From positions 55,924-79,027 of the forward strand of contig PDIM01000056.1 of assembly GCA_002811675.1 (NCBI GenBank): a DNA stretch of 23,104 bases, in the 5' to 3' direction. How positions within the stretch are numbered: the stretch's first letter is position 1; each line of letters begins with the position of its first letter. The DNA comes from Ichthyosporea sp. XGB-2017a. Its lineage: Eukaryota; Opisthokonta; Ichthyosporea. The translations under genes were made by a program, and so were the position numbers. Shown here piece by piece: positions 7,701 through 19,700 of the stretch. The notes beneath the pieces were generated by a model. It had not been told where the DNA came from. It saw only the letters and a list, made by a program, of their open reading frames with translations, and did not search any database.

Positions 7701-10700
7701 AAGCCATTGTTTGGACTTATTGAAAGACGGCTACGACTACTCAGATGTTGATGACAGGGCTAACAAGAAACTCACTTATTTGAAGCCATTTAACGATTTG
7801 GAGAGTAGTGTCCGAGCTAAATTCTCTGATCAAGCGTTGCAAGCTATCAAGAACTTAATCAGCTTAGGCTATTTAGTGACATATGATCCTAATGCCACCG
7901 TTTCTGTCAAACGTAAAAAAAAGACTGAACCTCTGTGTTTTTCAAACGGGTTCTGTCCTATTCCCCTTTCATCAGAAGGACTAGAACTTCCAAATGACAT
8001 GGAAGAAATGGTGGACAAGTTGGCGGAAAATTCGCATAACACTGAACTTGAGGCGAAAAAGCGAGATGGGTGGTGCTTTTCCTTCAAGGACGATGACCAG
8101 CGTAAGTACATGACCGCTCTGGTACCTTATCATGAGCTTGATGAGGGTAGAAAGGATATCTATAGAGGTCCACTGAGGGAGACAATTCAGGTAATTATAT
8201 CCGTTGGCTTCAAAATACGCAGATTTGATGTGATTGATGGCGGTCTGAAGTATAGCACCATATTTCGAAATATTCGAACTTTTCACTTGTATAAAAGCTT
8301 CCAATTTACAAGTGGAAAGTGGTATTATGAAGCCGAAATTCTTTCAGAAGGATATGTCAGGGTGGGGTTTGCACATAGACATTTCAACCCTGATCCCCGA
8401 AACGGGATTGGGGCAGGGGATGACAATTGCTCGTGGGCGTTTGATTCTCATTTGGCAAGAAAGTGGCACTCATACTCGAGCTCGTATGGGGAGCGCGCCT
8501 TGCCCGGGGATATAATTGGATGCTGTCTGGACTGTGATAAGGGAGAAATAAGATTCATGCTAAATGGGAAAACGATGATCGATCATACAGACCAGCAAGA
8601 TATTGCCTTTAACGACCTTTTACCTATTATAGAAAGTGGTTTGGCTTTGTGCCCTGTGTTTAGTGTTGGGTCCCATCAATCCATCCGTGTGAATTTGGGG
8701 AGTGTACCATTCTCTTTTTATACGGGCTTTGCTTGTCAAGAGGGATACAAACCTGTGAAAACCTTTCTTTCAGGATCTCAAGACAACTTTCGGTACATGT
8801 TTGCCAGTGAATATTTAAAGTTTTCAAATGTGGAATATGTCCATTCGCGCTCTAGAGGTTTGCATATAGAGAAAACCTACTCGCTTGATGGAACCACCAC
8901 CTTATCTGTGTTAAAAGAAGAAACTTCAATTAAAACAAGTGATAGCCTGAAGGACTATGAGACTTTAAGGCTTAATATGGCGTTAGGTACATGTAAAAAG
9001 GGACTCTTCTACTATGAAGTCATAATACCTACCTCCCAAGACGAGACGAAAATTTATATGGGATGGGCTAGTAACAGTTTTATTGGTAATCCGGTTTTAA
9101 TGGACCTTCAAAGCAAGGAGTTTACCTTTCTTGTTGGTGGAAAGGATTTTCCGCCCAGGGAAGACCCGTCGACTACATGGCGAATTGGTTGCTATGCTGA
9201 TCTTGATAACAAAGAGTTGTGGTTTAGTGTAAATGGTGCTGTTTTAGAAGACGAAAAATTCAAATTTAAGATTACCAGATGCGAATATTTGTATCCAATG
9301 ATCTGCGTGTCTGCGGGAAATAAGCATGTGGCAGATGTTGTTTTTTGTGAGTGTAAGGGTATAAATGGGGCCCTTCCCCTTACTAGAGCTCTTTTAACAA
9401 ATCCGGCTAGCTATAAGCTTTTAAGGATGGTTCATCCTCGACGGCTGAGTCTACAGCTGCTACATTCAGGAACGTGGGAGCCTGTATTCTCACCAAGCCT
9501 TATATATATGGATAAGTTAGACGACAGAGGATCGGTGTGGAATGTACGAGGCGACTTCCGGGAAGAACAATCAGGATTTAATTACAAGAGTCAAGGTCAC
9601 TATGTTGCTGTTGTTAGCGTTTTCAACCAGTACGAGAGCATGGTATCAATCTTTAGAAGAATACCTCTATTTCTTCGTTATGAAATTAATTGCTTACTTT
9701 TGTTTTGTCAAATGGCCTACGCAGGTAATGACTATGCAATCGAAAAGCTTAGACAGCACATTTGCCCATATCAAATGCTGTACGTTATACGACATGGAAG
9801 TATGCCTCAGAAACTGCGTACCGCGTTCTGCAAACTCTTAATTAGCGTGCATTTGTATCCAAGACTTCGCACAAATATTCTTAAGTCCAAATATGTTTAT
9901 TCAGTTAAAAGCTTGAGAGATAACGCACCTTCTCCTTTTGTGTTTTTGAAGGAGGAAGGTCAGCAATCCTTTCCTTGGGAAGACTTGAAAGATTATTGTA
10001 TTCACTTTTTAAAAGAGAAAGTATACTCTGTATTTAATAGCGTAGAAGCAAATTTGGAGTTAACCGGATCTGACATTGTTGCATCAATATTGACGATTGT
10101 GCTTAAGCTGCTGGTTCTGGAAAAGTTGGATGAGGATGACATTGCAGACTTACTTTCATGTCTGGATGAGAACACATTTGGAAGTAGTGAAAGTGAAAAT
10201 AGAATTGGACTTATTTATCTTCGTATGAGCGATGAAGTGAAAATGCGAGTTTGTTATATATTGGGTGTTTTATGCAATATCATTCTAAAAGGCAGAGTAC
10301 GATTTATAACGAAAGCAGCAGACGAATATTTGCTGGATTATAGCGGCAAACAGTCTGCTGAAATAACTGCGTAAGTTGTTTGTATACTTATTGTATCTGC
10401 TATGTGACTTGTACTCGTATTGTTATACTAATTTACATTTTGTTTGCTCTTTCAGACTGAAAAGGGGTGACAGTAGTATTATGACAGTAGTGAACGAAAA
10501 CCACTGCCTGAGAAAGAGCCCTGTTGACCAAGTGAAACAATTCTTTAAAGACAATAATCCCTTTTTAAAGTCTCTAAATGAATTTATAGTAGGTCTATGT
10601 GGGCGAGCGGAATCCAAAACATCATCATCTAAAGATCCAAAATCGTTGGCGACGCTTTTAGAGAGACTGAGAAATGGAGTTAAAGAAGATCGAATGCGTC

Positions 10701-13700
10701 ATTTATCAGAAAGTAGTGGTGAAACTGGTTCGAAAAGGGGCAGTTATCGGCGTGATAGTACACAGTCGACTTCTTCCAGACGATCAAGTTTTAGTGTTTT
10801 TTCTGGCGGTGACTCGTATGACAACCTTTTTGCCGAGTTACGAAAATCCGGCTATTCGTATTTGGAACTTCACGCAGCAAAATTGAACAAATTTTGTATA
10901 GATACGATGCTTGAGTGGACTGAAAAGAGAATCAGAAGCGATAGCCTCAAAAACAAAGCGTTCGAGCTTCTCTATAGACAGTACCGTGAGTCAGAAGACC
11001 TGTGCGAAGCTTTAGGGTCGGTAGAAGTTATTTGTGAACTCCCATCACTCCCTGGGCTGTGCATGCTGCTTGGTTCATTGGTCAAGTTTTCTGATGTCGT
11101 ATTAGACGAAAAAGAGCTAATGAATCTGAAAGTACTTTTGCAAAACCTCATTGATGTAGAGTACGGGTCACTTAAGCAAAAGCAGGATATGTTAAGAGTC
11201 CTCGGGGGACACAAAATCTTAATTGATATTATCAAAGAAGTGTATCAGCAGAAAATGTCTTCTGATCGAATCACTTCGGATGTGAATGTAATCGCCTTGG
11301 ACGTGTTTGATTTTTTCGAGAATGTAGATCTTAGCAGCAAATATGGGAAAAAAAAGCTTCCTGAAATGTCTGTTCGAATAGAAAAGACGGCCTCCGGGAG
11401 AAGAAGTAGAGTTTTCGACAATGATGAGGTTCTTGACGTGGGAAATGAGCACGAAGACGAAGTAGAGCAAGAAAAAGTATTGGAAATTTATTTGGATCAA
11501 TGGTCATACGCCGTTTCATATGCTTCAAAGGCTATCGAGGATTACCGGAACAAAAATAGCTCAAATGAAGAACAAAGTTTTGATAGGACGGATTCGCTCG
11601 ACGATGAGGACTTGTTTGATATTCCCTTGGTTGATGACGACCTCTTATTTAAAGAGCACAAGCTTCGAGAAGTTCAAGCATTTAGCAATGAAATTAAAAA
11701 TAGCGTCATTAACGATCTTCATGAAAAAAATAAGCTAGTTACTTCTGCTCAGAAGCTTATTTTCTTAGAAAGTTCCTTGAAAGCTGCAATCCACTTGAAA
11801 TTGCCGAGTGCCAAGTATCAACAGGCTTTTGAATTATTGCTCAAGGTTTCAAAATTGCAGGAAACAATCAAGGTAGAAGATATGAATTCACTTTGCAATG
11901 ACTTGATGGGGCTTTTTTATAAGTTTTTTGTTCAGTTTTGTGAAGGAAACAGTGCAAATCAAGTCCTTGTGTTTGTCTATTACAAAAGCCTTGTGACGCG
12001 TCTGTACACCAGCGATGACTCTTTGGAATTGTTGTCAGCTTTGGTAAAAGGAAACTCTACTTTGTGTATTTTGCTTGGCAGGAGAAGAATTGATATGTAC
12101 CTGGATTTGCTAAGCCACCATGTGAAGCGGTATATGAGCGGGGAAGATACTTCACGTAACATAGACACGTACTTGGATTTTTTGAAATGTATTGTGAAAG
12201 TAAATGGGGAGTCTATAGTGACGAATTGCATGAGTGTGGTTACTAGTATAGTTTCAAGACCCGAGCTTTTGGTTTTGTTCAACGGCGTAAAGGGGTATGA
12301 AGAGCGACGGAAACATGTGCTTATGTGTATGAAGGGTGAACGAAACATTGGAAGTTTTAAGCTATCTGGCTTGATTGGTTATCATGTGAATTTGATTAGT
12401 CTTTTTGCGGACTGTGCTAATATATGCTCTAGCGAGAGTCAGGAAGCGAAGTTAAGCAAGGAAAAGGTACAGAACATGCTGGCTAGCTTAATGTCTCAAG
12501 ATAGTCTGCTATCATTCTTAACTGATGACCTGATGCCTCTAGAAGCGAAAGCACATTACCACAAGCTTTTTCTTAACATTTACGGAGTGAGCAGTGCTGC
12601 GCTATTTAAGCAGTTGGTTCAGAAATGCTATTTGCATGATATGAATGCAAGAGTAAGGTCTATGGATGCGGTGTCTCAAAGCACAAATACCTATATATTC
12701 AAAGAAATCACAAGCGTTATTAAAACCAATGCACATTTTCTCCTATCCATTGAGAATTTCTCTTACATTGTTGATGGGTTGATTCATGTATTATATAATA
12801 TGTCCCGATTGAAATGCTGTTGGCACTATGAAATGCACTCCAAGCTAATGCTTGAATGCTTTTTAAATATAGCCAAATCATGTCATCCGAGTACATTTTT
12901 GCGTGTGATGCGAAGGTTTTCGAAAGACTTGAACGATTATAAACGTTGCAAGGACGGTGCGCAATTTGCTTTGCGAGTTCTTAATGGATTTTACGAAGCC
13001 CATTGTAAATATTTTGGAATAAGCGGGGACAAAGAAATTGGATTTGCGTCATTGGAAGAAAAGCAGATTACTGCTATTCTGGGTCGTGATGTTATTATGA
13101 TTCTCAAAGATATAGCTGTATCTGAAAGTAGCCAAATGGTTCAAGAGGCAGTGGCGTGCTATACTAAGATCGTTTGCGCCTTAGCACCTGACTTTCATGT
13201 TGATCTGGATTGGGCAAAGGTGTGGAAGATAACGCAGGGTAATAGTGGATGTGCCTCGAAATACGAACCTTCCCCAGTTGATGTAAGCTTTATTAGGTTG
13301 ACTGAAAACCAAAAGAAGCTTGCGGTTCTCTTAGCTGAGCAAACCCATAATTCTTGGGCGCTGAGGCGAAAAGCGTGTGGTTGGAAATACGGGCCAGAGA
13401 GAAACGATGAAAAGAAGAAAAACCCAAAGTTAATGCCATTTGGTTCTCTTTCGGAACAATGCAAAGATTTTAGTGTGAAAACTGCAGAGTACAATCTTAA
13501 ACTAATTCAGGCTCTTGGTTATTCTATTGCTCCTGTTGGTGATACATGGGCAAAAGCATGTGAATCTATTCGTAAAAAAGAAGAAGAATATGGGAGTGAT
13601 CCTGGTTCATACTGCCCTGTGTTTGAGGTTATTGATTTAGAGGGGCTTGTTCTTGCTCCTCATATTGCAAGTTTGGCAGACAGAGTGGCGGAAAATATTC

Positions 13701-16700
13701 ATGATCAATTTGTGATGACAAAGAAGCAGGAAGGATATCGGTTTGGCTACGTCCGTAGCTTGACTGAACGAACTCATCCTAACCTCGTGCCTTACGATAT
13801 GCAGACTAAAGAGGCGAAAGATCTCGACCATGAAATATCTGTGAATTGTATCAAACTTATCAAATACTTTGGTTTTGATATTAAGAGCAAATTTCTCGAG
13901 GACGGGTACAAGGGATCTGTCAAAAAGATGTCTCTTCTTGTACTTGAAAAATGCATCGAGGCTTTTGATTTAACTGTCCAAGAAAGTAAAAGTGCATCTG
14001 CCAGAAAGGTGTACACCCATGAGCATTTTTGCATGACTGTTTTGATACCTATCATGTCAGAATATTTTGATAAACATGGGCTGTACTTTGGAGGAAAATC
14101 AGTGTATAGTAATGCGTCTCATGAAGAACGAAAACTCGTTATTATGATGTTTCAGTGCGTTATGGAGCGTATTCGATTGACTTTATACCCCCTGTCTGGT
14201 GTTGACAAGGACCTCGAGCGCAGAAGGCGTAGAAGTATTCCTTCTAATACCATTTCTGAGGAAATGCCCCAATCACCTTCATTTGGGATTGTTGGACAAT
14301 TTGTAGAAGCTGTTGCAGTGAAACCTTTTATTATGACGGAAGCGTTGATCAAGCAATGCCGAAAATGCCTTAGTAAACTAATACCAGTGTTACCTGCTAA
14401 TTATCATTCTAATTTTTGTCTAGATAATATGAAATACCTCGAAGACGCGTTGACAGATAGTGCCGCTGCTGATTTTTCCTTTGAGATAGTTCTTCCTACG
14501 ATAACCCTTATCTTTGATAGGGCATTTTGTCATTTGTGCTTTGAGGTTGAACATATTGATGACGAAAGCAACAAGTTATCTCAAACTGTAGCGACCACGT
14601 ATTCGGACTTTTTAGGTAAAGCTGATGAAGAAAAGATGGAGGAGCAAAAAATGACTATGAAACTTTTTAATATCATCGATAAGCTAGTAAGCGCCGAAGC
14701 AGGCACTAGACCAAAATCTCGAATGGTAATGGGGGAAGCTCTAGCAACAATCACTGTTCTTTGTCCAGAAACGTGTTCGGAAGTGAATGTTGAAGGCCAA
14801 ACGAGACCTGAGCAAATGATTTCAGATTTGATAACGGCCTCGGAAGCCTGTTGTTGTAGCAAAAAAGGAAAACCCTCGAAAGGAAAAGGCATAATTGTTC
14901 CCTTTGTTTGTGATGTGACTATCCCGATTCTTTGTAGTTATGCACGATCATTTTGGGTGAAAAATCCTCTTTTGGATGTAGGAGAATATATGGAAAGAAG
15001 TGAAGAAGAAATAAGGGCACTTATTGAAGACATTGTGCGGAACATAATTCGTTTGGCGTCATCAAAGCTCGAGTATGAGCGGAAGGCAAAAATGGTTAAT
15101 AGGGCGAAAGGCATTGTTCGGCGTTTGAGTATGGATTTTGTTGTCAATGAAGTATTTGTTCATGTATGCGAAAAAGTTACCATGCTTTACCATTTGCTTG
15201 AAAAACTGAAATCATCCCTTAATGATCATGAAAAATATCGAAAGTATATGTCTTTAAAGCGTGACATGTACAAAGAACTTGACCTCTATTTCACTCTTCT
15301 TGCGTCCTATTTTGAATATAATAGCGAAGTATGGGCAGAAAAGTTTCAGGCGTATAACTTTTCGACCTTTGAAAAGGGTCCTGTGTACTTCTGCGTTCTT
15401 TTTGAGAACCTTATCGCATTGTTCAATTTAAGATTTGAGAAGAAAGATTTTGGCTTCGGACCAAATTATCTTCGTGATTTGTTGAAATTTATGCATCCAA
15501 TATACATGCAGGTATTTGGGGAGCATGAAAGAGTTGTTCGATTAGGTTCTCAGATTTGGGCAAAAAAAGGCTTGTCTGACACAGAACTTGAAATTGAAAT
15601 AAGCGGTCTAATTGAAAAGCTATATTTGGAAAGTCAAAAGGAATTATTTGAAGAAGATGGCGAAGAAAATGGTAAAGAACTACCGGACATTTTTGTTTCT
15701 GTGGCTTCTCGCTCAAACATATTCGACTCCCCCGAGGCTCAAAAACCTTCAAAATCATCGGCGACCAAATCTCTTTATCGTTTGAAGTCTAGGAATTTGC
15801 TTAGGGGCTTCAGTACATCTAGTTCGAAACTTGAGTTTTGTAGACGAAAGAAACTTGATGCGAGTGTGCTTGATGATAAAAAGGAAGTGGATCTCCAAGT
15901 AAAGCAGATGGGGCTATCCCAAGCATTTGCCTTTATGGTGTTTAAAGCGAAAGAATTATATCTGAATTTGACGGATCGCAAGAAAAGGTGCTTAGCCAGC
16001 ATGATGGTTAAGCGAATGACTTATCTAGCTATATCCCTTTCACGGTTGCAAGAGGAAACCTTAACGAGCAAATGGGCAAACCTGAACAAAAGGTGGCATC
16101 AATTTGAAAGTCTTAAGAGGCTGCTGAGCAGTGGGATTAAATTGAGAAGGTTGGACTACTTCGGTAATAGGAACATTAATTTGCTGTCCGTTCTTTTAAA
16201 AGAAAATGCGGCTTACCATGAGAAGTTTTCCAGTGAGTATGAAAATGATTTGACGCGGCTACATATTGACTTAAAGAAGAAACGAAAAAATTCCAATCAA
16301 GAAAATGAAATCCGCGTAAAACAACTAATTGGTTTGATGACTCAGAAAAATACATCCGAGTCCGTTCATCTAAAATTTGCCGATGCCTTATGCAAAAGCT
16401 GCGTAACTGAAGAAACCTTTTTGGAGTATGAGGGCCACTTGCGTGTTTCCAAAAAAATTGAATGGATGCGGGAATTGGGGATGCAGCAGTTGCATTTGGC
16501 AAAGCGTGGTGCCGGTGAAATGGTAATTGATGTTATCAGTGGCATGAATGGGCTTGTGTGTGCCCGCTCGCACAGCACTTTGAAGCTTGGTATTGCGATG
16601 CTTAGCGGGGGTAATACAACTGTACAAAATATTATGTTCAGTTATTTGAATAGAAAAAAGGACTTTCGTTTTACGCAATCATTGTATGATATGATTGAGA

Positions 16701-19700
16701 AATGCCGTAGCTTTGATTTGGAGCTGCTTTCACGGGCGGCGAACTTAAATGAAATGAACCTTATTGCCTTAGAAGATTTGGAAAAAAAGGAGGAATCTGC
16801 TGTTTCGTCTCTGTCCGAATTTGGTAGTGATTTGTTCCGGTTTCTGCAATTGCTGTGCGAAGGTCACAATGAAAAATTTCAAAATTATCTGCGAGACCAA
16901 CCACAAAATTCAAAAAGCTTTAATCTTGTTGTCGCTTCTGTAGATTTTCTAATGTTTCTGCAAGAAGGTCTCAGCAATCTTCATTGGACATTTGTAAGCT
17001 CGGGAATGCGCACTGAGCATTACGATAGGGCAAGTGTGAAGATCATTGCTGTTGCCAATCAAGTATTTCGCTCTCTTACTGAGTATATTCAAGGACCTTG
17101 TGTGAACAATCAAAAGGCACTGAGCAAGAGTAGATTGTGGGACTGTGTAAATGCGTTTCTTTCTCTCTTGGATGATCACATCAATTGCATGCTCCGCCAA
17201 GTTCCAACGTTTAATGAAAGCATTCGTCAGTTTCTTACTCTGTACAATGCCATGCTTGATCTACTCTTAGCCATGTTGGAAGGTGGAATGCAATCGAAAA
17301 GAACTGCAGAGCTCATGCTGGAGACATTTACAGACTCTTATAGGCATATTATGAGTACTTTGACATTCTGTGCTATATGCATACGGTCAGCCAGTGTGTC
17401 ATGTTTGCGATTGTTTCAAAGGGCTGATCCTAAACTTGATGGTTTCATCAGTGTATCTGCTTTCAAAAGAATCCTTACGGATGATGACGTATTGAGTGTC
17501 AAACATATTGGCAAGGAAAATATAGATCTAATTGTTATGTCAACGAATCCTACATCCGATGGTAGAATTGACTATGTAAACTTTGCAAGCGCCTTTCACA
17601 AACAAGCAGATGACATTGCATTTTCTTATGCAGTTTTAATGAAATCTTTAAATGATAGATTGAACACTATTGGCATATATTCGTCGTCTTCAATGCTGAA
17701 GGGAATTTTCAAATACTTTGAAAATCAGCTCGGTCGCATCGATATCGTGGGAAGAGATGGGATCAATGTAGAACGAGTGTACTTTCCAGTTTACCCGTCT
17801 TGGAAAGAACAATGGTCACATCCTCAAATTCAAGAGTACAAGCGAGAGTTCTTTTCCCAGCTTGCTAGGGAAAGTCACAAAAAGAAAATCGAAGAATATG
17901 TGTCGTTTATTGAAAATATCTTGTTTGAAATTGGTGAATATAGTGAATTGTCGTCTACCTTGAAATTTTTAGAAGTCCGTGATGATTTGGAATTATCCGA
18001 AGAGCAAATGGCACAAAGAATCTTGAAAGATCGGTCGCACTTCCCTGCCCCGGCTGTGAATTTGGGAAAGGCGGTTGACGCCGCTCACTTATTCTATCAC
18101 CAACAAGTCGAACCTGTAAAGCTACTGCACCCCAGATTTTACATCATGCTGGAAAAAATGTCAATGTCAGTTCGTCCATTTTACTTTCGCAGGTATTTCA
18201 TTTCTTTTTTTACGCGTGTATGGATGAAATTGAAGATAATTTCTCCTCTTGTTCTTTTGGGTGTGTCATCGGTAGATACCAACCTGCAAACTATTGTAAA
18301 GAATAAGAGGGCTCAAGAAAGTGGGTCTGTCGCTGAAGATCTGGCCCAGGTTATTGGTACGCCAAAGCCATACCAGATTGTAAAATATATTCTCTCAAAG
18401 CATTATCATAGACTCCGAGTATGCTCGCTCATATTTGCTGTTTTGATGAATTTAGTTTTGCTATCTTACAAAGTAGATTATTCCCAAGTAATGTTGGCTG
18501 ATGAAGTGAATGGCAGCCTACATACAGCTCTGAATGATTCTTGTAGCCTGGAGGAGATAAGTAATGAATACATTTCTGGGCCTTTAATGGAACTATCATC
18601 TGGTCTACATGGGTATTTCAATGAATTTTTGGGTGTCGAAAGTGCAAATGGCCAATGTGATTGCGTTACACCAAGTTTGCAGGGTATGTTCTGGTCATGC
18701 TGTTCGGCATTTGATACATCGTACCGAACGTCTTATGATGATTGTGTTGATGTACCGATTGTAGAAGTGGACGATTTTGACGACAAGTCGAAGTCACGAG
18801 TAGCTAGACTGGATTATTTTGGCAAAACTACAATTGGTGCCGATATTCCTCTGATTACAACAATTTTTACATTTGTCCCTATTTTGCAAATTATATTTGC
18901 CTTTTTCATGCTTTTGTCATTCTTTATAGTCCGCGTCCCTGCCATTATTTTTGCTAGTGAAAAAGAAATTGTTCACCGACTGGAGTTAGGAGAGATGTGG
19001 TTGGATCGTCGGTTTTCAGTGCCAATGCGTTCTCTTCCCTTCTATTATTGGAGCAAATTAGCTATTAAATCGGTATCATTTCCAATGATGTTTTATGATA
19101 AATATATCAAGACTCGTGTTTTAGCGAAGTGTCCTAACGACCAGCAGGTACTTGAATTACTTGGTCTTGCAAATGAAATTGAAGAATTGAGACCAGAGAA
19201 GGATATGGGTGAGTCTTCAAGAGGTGATGGTGAAGAGGATTCAGAAGAAGTGACGGCCATTATTGGTTTGCCTAACTCAAACGGCGATAGCAGTGATAAC
19301 CCTACCTACAAATCAACTTTTGAAGAGCTGCAAGATATGTCCAACTTTACTGGAAGTGGTTTGTTCTCTAACATGGCCATTAGAAGCAGATTTGATTTCG
19401 AATACAACTTGTGGGCGCTCGGGGTACTCCTGGTAGATCCGAACTTTTTGTATGAGCTTCTATATTTCCTATGTGCTTGTTTCAGTCTAATGTACCCATT
19501 CTGCAATTGTTTGCTTCTTCTTGACATTGTCCGTAGAAATAAGACCCTGAAAAATATTTTGCGTTCTTTAACTGTAAATGGATGGCAGCTTACCTTGTCG
19601 TTTATTCTTATGGCTGTTGTTGTCTATGTTTATTCCGTTGTGGCGTTCAATTACTTTCGACGGTTCTATGTGTTTTGTGAGGCTGATGAAGACTCAATTT

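Noticed and set aside
10372-10456. Stop codon and frame change between two long open frames, looking like a frameshifted channel pseudogene or two separate genes
   Set aside because: GTAAGT, a TACTAAT branch-like site and TTTCAG define an 85-nt intron whose removal restores frame exactly, and RyR homology continues on both sides.
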